Counted from the stretch's first letter, positions 1 to 10,911 are shown. The stretch: DNA of 64,000 nt from Semisulcospira habei (GCA_036245525.1 BTPG01000006.1:92308950-92372949), one strand, 5' to 3'. Numbers and translations: made by a program. The notes: generated by a model from the sequence alone, not told the origin.

Positions 1-660
1 ATCTATCAATTATGTTAGTGTGTACATTACTCAGGAATGTACACGCCAACTCAGTCAACGACCGCCGCTGTTTAATCGACTACCGCTATCAGCTGAGTCA
101 CGCGACACACTCAGCACACGCGCGTGCTGCTGTTGTCAATTGCCCATGACAACAGACATGTTGACTTCTGCCAAACATTCAACCGGTCGTCCTTTCCATT
201 ACGCTGTGTATGTGAGACGGGTGTGTTTTTCACCGACGGACTATCCCAGACTTAATATTCTGTAATCCAGAATTGCCACATTCCTTCTGCCAATGAAGAT
301 AAGTAGCGGCTAATCTCTCTGTTTGTTTGAAAAGAAAAGGGGAGACTGCACATTTCTCTCCCCTGACAGTGCTATAACCTACTTTACTTTGTAACCTCTC
401 TGTTTGTTTGTTTATTTTGACCAAGGGTATTTACCCGAAATATTAATAAATTGTGTTGTACCCATCTTTTCTAAGCGTGTTTCTTTCTCCATTGGGTACT
501 TCTTTTAATATTCTTTGTTTTTGCTAAATCTTGCAAAATATATATACTACGGTAAGATCAGTAAGTGACCGTTTTAAATTTGTGATATTTATAAACAAGA
601 AAAGGCCTCATAGTTTATACTGAGTACATTACAAATATTTGCGACTGCCTACAAGACACG
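1..660. other. AT-rich flank, no gene recognised
   Basis: No convincing coding frame is seen. About 40 bases at 353-392 (CCCCTGACAGTGC followed by a CTACTTTACTTTG stretch) recur in similar form at 40669-40709 and 42107-42150, so part of this flank is an interspersed repeat. A short palindrome (AATTCTG/CAGAATT) lies near 258-275. Confidence 0.4.
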
Positions 661-665
661 ACAGG

Positions 666-673
666 TATAAAAG
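666..673 (+). promoter_or_regulatory. TATA box upstream of the small ORF pair
   Basis: TATAAAAG is an excellent match to a metazoan TATA box. It sits 37 bases before the ATG at 710, which would place initiation close to the start codon and give a very short 5' UTR. The spacing suggests that the ORF at 710 is really expressed or derives from an expressed element. The promoter call is inference from sequence alone. Confidence 0.5.
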
Positions 674-709
674 ACGTTTAAATAACAGTTTGTTACACGC
701 ATTTAAAAA

Positions 710-1030
710 ATGAATTGGTCTGCGGAAGATGTGTTGATCTTACGATCACATGGCGAATACCATGAAAAAATGACGTCTTTCCTTCATTCTGTTTTGACAA
801 AAGCTCCGGAATTTTGGTTGGAAAAACCACTCGGAAATTTGGGTAATATACTCAAAGATGGTTCAAAAAAGAAAAAGGCTAGTAATCCGAAAGAACTTGA
901 TTTGTACTTTTTAAAAAATCTTTCTGATGGCAAGCCGGCTGAGTGTAGTAGAGTAGACCAGTGTGATTTGTCTACATTTACTTTAGACACCTTTAAAAAA
1001 AATTTAGAAGACGGCTACAGATTACTTTAG
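710..1030 (+). CDS. Unknown 106-aa protein (first ORF of a TATA-led pair)
   Basis: I do not recognise this protein. It starts with a true ATG in an A-rich context and ends with TAG. It is soluble-looking and lysine-rich, with a KKKK cluster at residues 53-56, two cysteines (79, 85) and several aromatic residues in the first 40 positions. No signal peptide or membrane segment is visible. A second small ORF begins 38 bases after its stop, and a good TATA box lies just upstream, so the two may form one transcription unit of a mobile element or virus-like insertion. Codon use is AT-rich like the surrounding DNA. It could also be an exon of a larger spliced gene or a chance ORF. Confidence 0.4.
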   Translation: MNWSAEDVLILRSHGEYHEKMTSFLHSVLTKAPEFWLEKPLGNLGNILKDGSKKKKASNPKELDLYFLKNLSDGKPAECSRVDQCDLSTFTLDTFKKNLEDGYRLL

Positions 1031-1067
1031 CGTACCAAACACCTAAACATGTCAGCTTCAATCCACT

Positions 1068-1349
1068 ATGGAGAGTGGCTCATTGAAGGAGCCAAAATTC
1101 ACAGAAAGAGAAAAAATTCGAAGAGAAACTAACTTGAAGTGGAAAGATTGGTTAAACGTACACGTCAAAATTTCTGACTCTTATTCTCATCAGTTACATG
1201 ATTTAGCCAAGCTGTTACATGGGTATCCAAAATTTCATTTTCTTGCACTGTCTTTTCGGAAGGTATATGGTTTGTGGAAGCAAATTGAAGAAATGCTAAA
1301 AGAAAAAGAAATAGCCGATTTTTGGAAAACACCTAACGCTGGTCCGTAA
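1068..1349 (+). CDS. Unknown 93-aa Trp-rich helical protein (second ORF of the pair)
   Basis: Starts at an ATG 38 bases after the preceding ORF and ends in TAA. The first 25 residues are charged (EREKIRRE), followed by a predicted helical body with tryptophans at about residues 25, 28, 70 and 86, a DLAKLLHGYPKF segment and an amphipathic KQIEEMLKEKEIADFWK tail. The regular alternation of hydrophobic and charged residues looks like a real folded small protein. I cannot assign a family; a relationship to small accessory ORFs of invertebrate transposable elements is possible but unproven. A minisatellite starts about 100 bases downstream, and an AATAAA occurs near 1619. Confidence 0.42.
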   Translation: MESGSLKEPKFTEREKIRRETNLKWKDWLNVHVKISDSYSHQLHDLAKLLHGYPKFHFLALSFRKVYGLWKQIEEMLKEKEIADFWKTPNAGP

Positions 1350-1449
1350 CCTTGTTTTTTGTTTGTTTGTACAAAGGTTCTAATGCGTCTTAACGACCCT
1401 GTTTGAATCACATCTGAGACATTTTATCACTTTCGTTTTGATAACTGAC

Positions 1450-1905
1450 TAAGTCCGTGTGTGATCTATCACCGAGCAGGCCACAAACAAGGAAAATGAA
1501 AAAGTGTAACTATAAGTCCGTGTGTGTGATCTATCACCGAGCAGGCCACAAACAAGGAAAATGAAAATGTGTAACTGTAGTCTGAGTAAAAAATTACTGA
1601 GCAGATCACAAACATTACAAATAAAAATGTGTGTGACTGTAATTCCATGTGTGATCTATCACCGAGCAGATCACAAACAAGACAAATGAAAATGTGTGAC
1701 TGTAAGTCTTAGAGTGAGAAATCACAGAACATACCACAAAAAGAGGCTGTAGTCTTAGAGTGAGAAATCACAGAACATACCACAAAAAAACAAAAACATA
1801 AAAAGGCTGTAAGTCTGAGAGCGTGAGAAAATCATCGGACAGGTTACACGTAAAAAGTGGCATTAAGACTGAGAGTGAGAAAATCATTGGGCAGGTCATA
1901 AAATG
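1450..1905. repeat. Degenerate minisatellite, ~64-bp unit, about 7-8 copies
   Basis: Units begin with variants of TAAGTCCGTGTGTGATC and contain ATCACCGAGCAGGCCACAAAC followed by an A-rich AAATGAAAATGTGTAACTG part. The first two units are nearly identical. Later units decay progressively (AGAGTGAGAAATCACAGAAC forms), and the last two carry AGAAAATCAT and AGGT. GTGTGATC/ATCAC half-sites inside each unit make small dyads. The array lies between the two-ORF unit and the LTR. Confidence 0.8.
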
Positions 1906-2050
1906 GATGGAGTGAGATTTTGTCTGATGTGTGTCAATTACCATAATCACCAAGTCACACCAGAAGCTCATGTTTGTTTGTATTGTCTCGTCCTAAATGT
2001 TGTGGACCAAGTGTGAGGTGTTTTCACCGCAACTCATAAGTAGCTTGCTT

Positions 2051-2586
2051 TGTTACACTATTGACGCGTGCTTCCACATTCGGCATCTGGATGTAGTTTC
2101 CGGGTCACGTACCGTATGGTCGGCGTCTGTATTAACTACCAGACACGCGGGGAACCCTAATCAAGATAACGGGCTGGCCCTCCGGAACTGTTACTATATG
2201 GTAAATGGATGGCATCTAATTAACGGGACCGTCGGCACGGGGGGACGCCCTAATCACGTAACGGGACCGGCCCTAAACGAGGGGCTGGCCCTAAGTGGGA
2301 AGATGATTGATAAAGGCAAGGGTATATACATACTGGGAACACACAACGAGAGACAGAAAGAGACACAAAGAGAGAGGGACAGAGAGGGAACGAGAGAGAG
2401 ACAGAGAGTGAGAGAGATGGACGAAAGTAGAAGAGAGAGCGACTAGTGAGAGAACGACCGAATCAGTTGTAGTCTGTGGTTGGTCTTGCCCAACCCCAGA
2501 CAATGCTCTTTAGACTGAAATAAACACGAGAGAAAACCATCACTGGACTTCAGTTGTTTTACGTGTCCATAGTGCAACACGTAACA
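2051..2586 (+). repeat. LTR of a Ty3/gypsy-type retrotransposon
   Basis: Begins TGTTAC and ends GTAACA, a 6-bp inverted terminal pair with canonical TG...CA ends. It contains a TATA-like GTATATACATA at 2322-2332, a GA-rich transcribed segment (2340-2440) and AATAAA at 2519-2524. A primer-binding-site candidate follows 8 bases downstream, and gag/pol remnants lie in the right order. No second LTR was found, so the boundary rests on internal logic rather than LTR-LTR alignment. Confidence 0.65.
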
Positions 2587-2594
2587 ACCAATTT

Positions 2595-2612
2595 TGGTGC
2601 CGCGTGGCCAGG
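2595..2612 (+). other. Candidate minus-strand primer binding site
   Basis: TGGTGCCGCGTGGCCAGG lies 8 bases after the LTR end. PBSs begin TGG, complementary to the CCA tail of a tRNA, and the first eight bases fit several tRNA 3' ends. I cannot name the tRNA from memory with confidence. Confidence 0.5.
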
Positions 2613-2619
2613 ATGTCAG

Positions 2620-3319
2620 AACGGGTTTAGCATAACCATCGCAGGATGTCAGAACGAGATGGAAGACAGAACAATCGCAGATTCCAGAACGAGATGGAAG
2701 ACAGAACTATCGCAGAGGATGGCAGAACGACGCTACGTCAAAAGTATGACAACGCCGAGAGGCTGAAGACGCAATGAGAGGCACACAGAAGATCGTGAAA
2801 CGAGACTGAGAAGGAGCCGGCCGCAGACGAAAACGACCTCGGGCCACAACCACCGTCACCAACGCTGGACAAACAGGTGAGTGACCTTTTTGTGTCATCG
2901 CTACAGTTTTGAGTAAGGGCCAGCAATATTTTGTATTTGTAGTGACAATGGCAGAAGAAGATGTAGGAAGACCACACCCACTTAACCCGGTGTTGGCCGC
3001 ACTTAGGTAGTCAGATAGAGAGGTTGTCATCCTTAGTTAATTTACAAACCATTTCAAAGCTGATCGCCACCTTCAATGGAGATCAGCAACAGTCTGCAAA
3101 AGAAGTGGATCACTCTAGAGATAGGGCGTGTTTTCGGTGCAGTTCACACGCCACAAGTCACTCGATTGCAAGGCTAGGCGGATCAACGCAGTTGGTCAGC
3201 AAAAGTCGTCTTTGTCACAGCAAAGGTATCAACACGCGCGGTGTTGGCGATGTGGGGGTTACGGCCACCGACAAAGAGAATGTAGGGCTAGGATAGGACA
3301 GGAGCGACAGGGAAACTAG
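2620..3319 (+). pseudogene. Degenerate gag with CCHC zinc knuckle
   Basis: A nucleocapsid knuckle CWRCGGYGHRQREC (C-X2-C-X4-H-X4-C) is encoded near 3230-3275 in a basic context, ending in QERQGN before a stop at 3317. Upstream capsid-like sequence is broken into several frames. 2620-2720 contains short direct repeats built on CAGAACGAGATGGAAGACAG. The knuckle would bind the element RNA during particle assembly. No intact start could be selected. Confidence 0.6.
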
Positions 3320-3387
3320 AACGTTCTGCACCACGAGAAGCCGGTGAGCAGAACGGGGGAAACAGTAGATCCTTTAGCATCAACTTA

Positions 3388-3918
3388 GCGGGGAGTCCAA
3401 AATGCATAGTCTTTAAGGTAGGAAGTCAAAAGTTTAGAAGTCTCATAGATACAGGGGCGGAAGTATCGTTGATTAGCAAGAAGTCGTATGAAAAATTGCA
3501 GAACAAGCCAAGGCTAGAGAAAAGAAGTGTATCGCTGCACTTCAGTCAGTGGAGAAGCGCTAGGAGTTGTGGGCAGTATAGAACTGGACTTCAAAATTGA
3601 AAAGCAGTCGTTCAAACATTGTTTTTATGTAGTGAAAGAGATGAATAGAAATTTCATTTTGGGAAACGATTGGCTCGATAAGAATGGAGCACGCATTTAT
3701 TTTGATTTGAGAAAGGTTAGGATCGGGAATGCGTATGTACCTTACGAACAAGACATGCACATATCCTCATTAGTCAGAGCACACAAGACAAAAGTATTGA
3801 AACCACATACAGCGGAGATTTGTCAGGTTAGAATAAAGAGTACACAGTACTTCAGTAAAGAAGAATGTTTAGAAGTCTCTACGACAGATAGGGGTTCGTT
3901 GCAGAAGAGCCATCTGTG
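3388..3918 (+). pseudogene. Retroviral-type aspartic protease, frameshifted
   Basis: The catalytic segment LIDTGAEVSLIS is encoded around 3445-3480 and matches the D-T/S-G core of Ty3 proteases. After about 3535 the reading frame changes, and the remainder continues as ALGVVGSIELDF, then FILGNDWLDKNGARI, the usual flap/ILG region of gypsy proteases. The sequence ends in a stop at 3917, directly overlapping the next open segment. One frameshift and one stop make it non-functional. Confidence 0.7.
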
Positions 3919-5790
3919 ATGAGCGGGGTAGTGAGAAACAAAGGTAGGACATTTCCTTTGTTAGTTGTGAATCACACCAACAAAACGTTCAGGCTAAAAA
4001 GGGGATGTGTGGTAGGCAGGGCAAACAGCGTAAGTCAGGTAGAGTCAGTGTCTAACAGAACGGAAGAACGAGAAGTCGCTTCCATTGATCTGACAGCAAT
4101 CGATGCGCCTGACGCAATCAGGTCCACAGTCACTAAACTGGTATCGGAGCATTCCAATTTGTTCGCGAGTAGCGATCTGGACTTAGGGCGCACCAACACT
4201 GTCAAAATGAGCATAGACACTGGAGACCACGCTCCATTAAGGGTGAAACCTTACCGCGTCCCCTTGCAGGATAGAGAGATAGTAGACCAAGCAGTAGATG
4301 AGATGTTAGAGGCAGGGATCATCAGAAGATCAATGTCGCCATGTTCTTTCAGTTTAGTAGTAGTGACCAAAAAAGATGGTTCAAAGAAGTTGTGCGTTTA
4401 CGTTCGAAAGTTAAACGAGATTACTAAGAAGTCGTCGTATCCACTACCGCTCATAGACGATATTTTGTCCTTGCTGGGGAAGGCAAAATATTTCACAAGG
4501 TTAGATATGAAATCGGGATACTGGCAGGTAGAGATGGTGGATCAAGAGAGTAGTGAGAAAACGGCTTTCGCTTGTCACAAGGGACTTTTTGAGTTTGCAG
4601 TCATGCCGTTTGGGGCTTTGCCAGGCACCCAGTGTGTTCATGCTGTTGATAAACACAGTGTTGATGGGGTTAGAAGCATTTTGTTCGGCATATATGGATG
4701 ATATTCTTATCTTTTCCGAAACAAAGGAACAGCATTATCAGCATCTAAAGGATGTGTTCGGTAGGCTCAGACAGCATAAACTCAAGTTGAAACTGAAGAA
4801 ATGTCAGTTCTTCGCCGAGGAAACACAGTACTTAGGGTTTGTGATAGGGAAGAAAGGAGTCAAACCAGACCCAGAAAAGGTGTCAGCAATTCGGACATTG
4901 CCGAATCCAACATGTATAAGGGAGTGTCGCAGTGTCATTGGAATGATGTCATACTATCGCAGGTTCATACCCAACTTTTCTGAGATAGCCGAACCCATCA
5001 TTAACTTGACAAGGAAATTTGCCAGATTCAAATGGTCTGATCAGTGTCAACAGGCGTTTGATTTTCTCAAACAAAGTTTGTCAGTAGTTCCTTTGTTGGT
5101 ATATCCGGACACGAGACGTCCATATGTATTGTACACGGATGCTAGTGACGCATGTATCGGGGCGTGTCTGACGCAAGAAAGTGAGGACAGCACAGGACTC
5201 AAGACAGAAAAACCTATTTACTTTCTGTCCCATAGGTTGAGCCAGAGCCAGAAGAAGTGGTCTACCATAGAAAAGGAAGCATTTGCAATCCATTATGCAT
5301 TACAGAAGTTAGATCACTATTTGCACAATGCGCAATTCGTTGTTCGCACAGATCACAAACCGTTAAGTGTCTCTTAGAGTCACCCATGCAGAATAAGAAG
5401 ATTCAAATGTGGGCGCTAGGGATCGCAGGGTACAACTGCACTATAGAGTACATTCCAGGGCCACAGAATGTGTTGGCTGATTTGTTGTCTAGAGTGCCGC
5501 AAATAGACGGAAAGGAGTTAGTATCAGAAGAGACGGAAGAAATAGTTACAGAAGTGAGCGACAATGCGTTCCCGATAGGGGTGATTAATTCTAGTCAGTT
5601 TAGACCAAAGCAGTTTGCAAGTTGTCAGACGGATGATCCGAGAGAAACTTTAGAAAAGGTAGAGGTGACAGGGTTCGATATGATCACGGAGCAAGACAAG
5701 GATCCAGACATCGTTAAGTTGAAAGATCAGCTACTGAACGAGGAAGCACCGGCCAGTGTAAAAAGGAGGTATTTGTTCATAGAAGATGTC
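3916..5790 (+). pseudogene. Ty3/gypsy reverse transcriptase and RNase H, frameshifted
   Basis: The RT begins with a PYRVP segment, then SLVVVTKKDGSKKLCV, TRLDMKSGYWQVEM (catalytic Asp of motif A), a frameshift around 4620 at the MPFG motif, then AYMDDILIFS (motif C, catalytic DD) near 4690 and QYLGFVIGKKGVKPDP. The RNase H follows with LYTDASDACIGACL (first catalytic Asp) near 5135, EKEAFAIHYAL and RTDHKPL, then a frameshift at about 5370, and continues with YIPGPQNVLADLLSR. The frame persists to about 5790, where recognisable homology stops before the integrase. Confidence 0.85.
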
Positions 5791-5920
5791 TTGCGAGCTT
5801 TTGCCCTCTGGCCGGTAGTTCCGTGCTTTGAAAGCCAGAGCCTCTCGATTCAGGTGCAGTTTCTTTCCAGAAGCTGTCCTCAGTACAGCACCATCCATGG
5901 AACGTGATTCCATGATTTGT
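5791..5920. other. Short unassigned segment between Ty3 remnant and RTE-like LINE
   Basis: About 130 bases with a CCATGGAACGTGATTCCATG dyad near 5893-5912. It may be decayed Ty3 pol or a separate small fragment; I could not assign it. Confidence 0.3.
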
Positions 5921-5930
5921 GACATATGAC

Positions 5931-8822
5931 TTACTTACGCCTGTCACCCCTACCCGGGTATAGGCCGTCGACGAGAGACCTCCAGCAACTCCTGTCCTGT
6001 GCTTCTCCTTCGATTCTACTCCAGGTGGTTCCCAGTCTCTTGATGTCTGCTTGGAGGTCTCGACGCCAGGAGTTTCTCGGCCTACCTCTTTTCCTCTTTC
6101 CCTGGGGGTTCCATGACAATGCCTGCCTAGTGATACTGGAAGCTGGCTTTCTCAGACTGTGACCGATCCATCCCCATCTTCTTCGCCCAATTTCATTCTC
6201 TGCTGTTACCTGCTCTGTTCTCTCCCAGAGTCTGACGTTGCTGATCTTCTCTGGCCAGTGGATTTTCAAACTTCTTCTAAGGCAACTGTTCATGAAGGTC
6301 TGTACTCTGTTGACTGTGGTTTTTGTCAATCTCCAAGTCTCTGCTCCATATAGAACTGCTTTTACATTGGAGTTGAAAATCCGGACTTTGGTGTGTTGTG
6401 ACAGCTCTCTGGAACTCCACACTTTTTTCAACTGGAGAAAGGCTGCTCTGGCTTTACCGATTCGTGCTCTGACATCTGCATCAGTGCCACCTTTTTTGTC
6501 TATGATGCTCCCGAGATAGGTGAAGGACTCCACCTCCTCCAACGGGGTGCCAGCAAGCAAGACTGGTTCCTCCCTGGTTGCGTTCAGCCTCATTGTGTGA
6601 GGCCCACTTGGGACGAGATGTCAGCAAGCCTCGTGGTCTTGTCCTGCATTTGTTGATGAGTGGGACAGTAATGCCAAGTCGTCTGCAAAATCGAGGTCGT
6701 CAAGCTGTGTCCACAGTGTCCACTGTATTCCACTTCGTCTGTGCTCTGTGGTCATCTTCATGACCCAGTCTATGGCCAGTAGGAAGAGGAACGGAGACAG
6801 CAGACATCCCTGCCTGACACCAGTTCTGACCTGGAGCTCCATGGTGAACTGCCCTTCGTGGATCACGCGACATGTCTTGCCATCGTAGCTGCTCTTGATC
6901 AGGCGGACGAGCTTTGTGGGTACACCGTAGTGTCGTAGGAGTTTCCACAGAGTCTCTCGGTCCACACTGTTAAATGCTTTCTCATAATCCACAAAGTTGA
7001 CGTACAGCGGGGAGCTCCACTCCAGAGACTGTTCCACGATGATGCGGAGAGTGGCGATCTGGTCTGTACATGATCGGTTCTTCCTGAATTCTGCTTGCTG
7101 GTCTCTCAGCTGGGGGTCAACGGAGCTCTTCATTCTCTCCAGGATGATCCTGTTGAAGACCTTTCCTGGTACTGACAGCAAGGTGATTCCTCTGTAGTTG
7201 GAACACTTGCTGAGGTCGCCTTTCTTGGGAAGCTTGATTAGGTACCCCTCCTTCCAGTCAGCCGGCATCACCTCCTCTTCCCAGATCTTTCCAAACAGTG
7301 GGTACAGCATCTCCACTGTTGTCTCTAGGTCTGCTTTCAGAGACTCCGCTGGGATGCCATCTGGGCCTGCTGCTTTGCCGTTCTTCAAGAATGCCACTGC
7401 TCTTCTGATCTCTTCCCGGCTGGGTCTGTCACAGCTGATGGGTAGGTCGGTCTCTGCCAGCTGGATGTCTGGGGGGTCGGGTGGGCTAGGTCTGTTCAGT
7501 AACTCTTCAAAATACTCGGCCCATCTGTCGAGTTGGTCTGCTCTGTCCGCCATAGGCTTGCCTTCTTTGTCTTTTACTGGTCTTTCTGTATGGCCATACT
7601 TGCCTGACAATCTTCTGGTAATGTCGTAGAGCCGTTTCATGTTGCCGCTGCCTGCTGCCTTTTCTGCCAGGCTGTCTGTGTAGGCCCTCTTGTCTGCCCT
7701 GATACTACTCTTCACGTCGCAGTTGGCTTCCGAGTATTCCCCCTGTGCCCTTACTTTGGCTGCTCTTGTGCGACTGTTGTTGACAGCTGCTTTCTTCTGC
7801 TTCCTCACTTCTATCTTCAAGGTCTGTGCCGACAGCCAGTCCTTGTGATGGTGTTTCCTGAACCCTACAGTGTCTTTGCAGGTTGAGTTCAGCGCCTCTC
7901 TAACTGCCTTCCACTGCTGCTCTGTGGTGACCGCCTCCTCTTTATTTACTAGCTCCTGTAGCGCTTGAAACCGGTTGGACAGCACCAGTTTGAACTCTTC
8001 TCCAACTCCAGTTTCTCTCAGGAGGCATACATTATAGCGCTGTCTTCTTGTTGTCACTGTGCGACTTTTCTTTAGCTTGAGCTTCATTCTTAAAGTAAGC
8101 AGATGGTGGTCGAAGGCGACATTTGCTCCCCTCCTCACTCGAACATCTTGAAGGGATCTTCTAAATTTCTTGCTAATGTGGTCTATTTGGTTCTCTGTTG
8201 TATGGTCAGGTGAGACCCAAGTTGCTTTGTGTATTCTTCTGTGTGGGAAGATGCTGCCTCCAATGACAAGTCGGTTTAGAGCACAAAAGTCTACAAACCT
8301 CTCCCCGTTCTCACTCATCTCCGAGCCTAGTCCCTGTCTCCCCATCACCTCTTCGTATCCGGTGTTGTCCTCCCCTATTTTGGCATTAAAATCGCCCATG
8401 ACGATGGTGATGTCTCGCTCCGCACATTTGTCCAATGCACTCTGGAGTCGGTCGTAGAACTCTTGTTTCTCTTCCTCGTCACCGTCATTAGTGGGCGCAT
8501 AACACTGGATGACGTTTAGCTTGATCTTTTCCTTGGTTCTAAAGGCTGCTGTGATCATTCTTGGCCCAAGAGGTTCCCAGCCCATCAGCGCTCTCTGTGC
8601 CACTGGTGACAGCATGAATGCTACACCTTCTGTATGGGGGGCATTCTCCTCTTCATGACCTGAATACAGAATCATCTCCCCGCTTAACAGCCTTTTCTGG
8701 CCAGACTGCGTCCATCTGGCTTCACTGATACCTAGCAGGGAAAGGTTGTACTTTTGCATTTCCGCTGCTGTCTGGGCGGCCTTGCCGCTCTGGTACATGG
8801 TCTTGACGTTCCATGTGCCCAT
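5931..8822 (-). pseudogene. RTE-like ORF2: AP endonuclease plus reverse transcriptase, broken
   Basis: Starts at an ATG (MGTWNVKTMYQSGKAAQ) and reads an apurinic-type endonuclease with LGISEARWT (metal-binding Glu), VIQCYAPTND, IVMGDFNAKIG and FDHHLLTLRM (the SDHH position, here FDHH), then an RT with NGKAAGPDGIPAE, SNYRGITLLSVPGKVF, VDYEKAFNSVDRE (motif A), GVRQGCLLSPFLF (motif B) and LDFADDLALLSH (motif C, FADD). The frame is lost just after motif C because of a deletion near 6600; the C-terminal region, with GRRRWGWIGHSLRK and a KRKRGRPRNSWRRDL basic tail, is read in another frame to 5931. The N-terminus is better preserved here than in the copy at 45633. Confidence 0.85.
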
Positions 8823-9022
8823 GGTTGTATCCCTGGATAGAGAGAGGCGGCTCGGTCCTGTGGCTTCCGGCTTTCACCACAGGACGTCATAAGTCTTCTG
8901 GTAGAAGAACCTTCCTCCTCCAGGAATGGAATTACTGTTGGTCTTTTCGTCGGCGTTTTTGTAGCTATTTCCTTTTTTGCAGGGTGGGGAAGCTACCCCC
9001 ATGCCCAACCCCCTTACTAGGA

Positions 9023-9412
9023 TTGATTGATTGATTGTACATTGCTTAACGTCCCGACAGCAACAAGGCTTTCTCAGGACGTGCCTGCACTGCTTGTGAA
9101 AAAAAAAAACTAAACAGAACATTGAATGTATGTCGCCAGCCGGTCAAATACATTAAATAAACCTAACACATGAGGCCTAAATAAAACTAAGACCATTTAG
9201 CAACACACATCCAATATCAAGAGCTACAGGCAGTGCAGACAGTAGGGAGAGTTTTAAAAAGGCAAATACAGGTGAATGGACAAAGGGTAGACAGAAACAC
9301 ATGCCCCAGAATAGAGAGAAAAACTCACCCTGTGGGGCTGACCAGGGTGACCCTGAGAACTAAAAAGTACCTAACCCCACCCAAGTCCCCCAGGGCAGAC
9401 CCGGGTGGGGGA
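9023..9412 (-). mobile_element. SINE-like retroposon, copy 1 (TSD 13 bp)
   Basis: About 390 bp, flanked by CCCCTTACTAGGA at 9010-9022 and 9413-9425. The uninterrupted target sequence is visible in the other RTE-like LINE copy near 48765-48777, proving the insertion. On the minus strand it starts with a CCCCACCC...GGGTGGGG hairpin and ends with a CAATCAATCAATCA tail. Confidence 0.9.
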
Positions 9413-9573
9413 CCCCTTACTAGGAGGACCAGGGGTTTTCTGTCGGGGTCACCTTCCCTTAGACCATGTTGGTTCACGGCACCTTATTTCATTCGGTGCA
9501 CCCCTCTCACGAGGGATCCCCTATCCACCACCCAGGGGACGCGCCTCAACGCCATATGGTCCCAGCGCGAGGA

Positions 9574-10911
9574 ATTTCTCAATAGAACACAACGTTATTG
9601 TCTGTTGAGTCAAAGCAACAGAAATTTGCCTTATATATAGCGATCTGAGCTTTGGCTGGCTGGTACAAACTTTCTTCTTTTCAGGTGGTGCGCTTTTCAA
9701 TTCGGGTTCCTTTCTCTTCAGCATGGTTCAGACCGTTGTTTTAGGTCATATTACATATTCACATTGGGCAGTTCAGGCAGTGTAAGGACGGTGTGTTTAA
9801 AAATAATTTTTGCCTTGTTTGAAAATTTGTAATAAGACTGAATGTTGGAATTTGCTGGAAATTTCTGGTTAGATGAGAGGAGACGTGTTTGGCGCCAATC
9901 ATACCATCCTGAGCTTATCCAGTGGACAATTGTGGGCCTGTGTTGAGTTGCCGTAGTGATTTGAGGGGCACGCTGATTTCAACTGTGCTTGGGCGTGGGT
10001 TGGTAAGGAATCGGGTTCATAGCCAAGAAATGAGACCGTCAATGTGCTGTTTTGTTTGGTATTTTGTGCATGGCAAATGTGCAGCTGGTGGGCGGTAGAG
10101 GTTTTTAGGGGATTGAAAAGTTAGGGGATGACAGGGACCGCCTATGGCTTACTTAGAGGCTGGACAGTCCAGAAATGGCACTGTGTTCTTTGGCCTTTTA
10201 TCTGACGCACTTTGTGAATGAAATGATGCACGCTGGGAAAACCGGAAGTTCACTCCGCTCGTTCTCACTGGCCCCAAACCACATGCTCTTACCGACTACA
10301 AACCGAAAACAAACACCAAAAAAGATTTTGGTATATTTTTCCTTCAGCATAGAATTTCATTAATGATCGTAGTAGTGTAGTATTGGGAACGTTGGTGAAG
10401 GATATATGGCGAAATCGAAGTGGTTGGCAGGTCTGTGCTACTGACAGGCAAAGGGTAAATCTATTTTTCTGCAGCGACTCAACGTTTCATATGCAAGTAT
10501 TTTCTTCCGCTCAATAGTCATTCTGCGGTGGCAAGACAATTTTTGCTGTGTATGATTATTTTCTATCACAGCAACAATAAAGTCATTTTGAATCTCTCTT
10601 GAATTCTTCTTCTTCAAAAAAAAAAAGAAAACAGCAAGAAAACATGCACATTTATTTATGGTAATGTGACAACTTCGAGTAAATAATGTCTTCTTGCCAG
10701 TTTTGTACAAATGGATCAGTATGATCTTTGTTTCACATGTGGATGTACATCATGCATCACAACCTTCCAGTCCCAGTAAATCAATGTCTGCTGCTGTGTG
10801 TGGTTTGTGATTCTGGACCTCACAACCCACAGCCGAAAAGTAAAAAAAAGCCACAGACCAGCAAAAATGCGGGTTTTTTGCTTACAATTGGCAACATTAA
10901 ATGTTGTAATA
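9574..10911. other. Intergenic, no gene found
   Basis: No supported coding region. An A12 run occurs near 10617-10628; the rest looks like unique AT-rich DNA. Confidence 0.4.

Larger units (their letters stand above)
2051..5790 (+). mobile_element. Ty3/gypsy LTR retrotransposon, 3'-truncated and inactive
   Basis: Order of parts: 5' LTR, PBS, degenerate gag with one CCHC knuckle, aspartic protease, reverse transcriptase, RNase H. Homology fades near 5790, just where the integrase zinc finger should start; integrase and the 3' LTR are absent. Frameshifts near 3535, 4625 and 5370 and a stop at 3917 break the polyprotein. The protease-RT-RH order and the YMDD-type RT motif support Ty3/gypsy over BEL or copia. 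About 130 bases of unassigned sequence separate it from the RTE-like LINE. Confidence 0.85.
5921..9573 (-). mobile_element. RTE-like LINE, copy 1 (defective, SINE-interrupted)
   Basis: On the minus strand this element runs from a 5' region at 9573 to a short ACTT-repeat 3' end at 5921-5934. It aligns along its length with the better copy at 45621-48919. Differences from that copy include a deletion of about 20 bases near 6595, a 3-base loss near 6345, a 6-base loss in the endonuclease and a 6-base loss near 7670. A SINE sits at 9023-9412 in the 5' region. I found no target-site duplication, so the ends may have been altered after insertion. Confidence 0.88.

Noticed and set aside
353..392. 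CCCCTGACAGTGC repeat (also 40669 and 42107) as element ends
   Set aside because: The three copies share about 40 bases but no consistent boundaries or inverted partners could be fixed, so no element is called.
1450..1905. CRISPR-like array
   Set aside because: Direct repeats without unique spacers, in a eukaryotic context; a minisatellite.
2291..2503. Ser/Leu-rich minus-strand ORF
   Set aside because: Translation of the GA-rich part of the Ty3 LTR.
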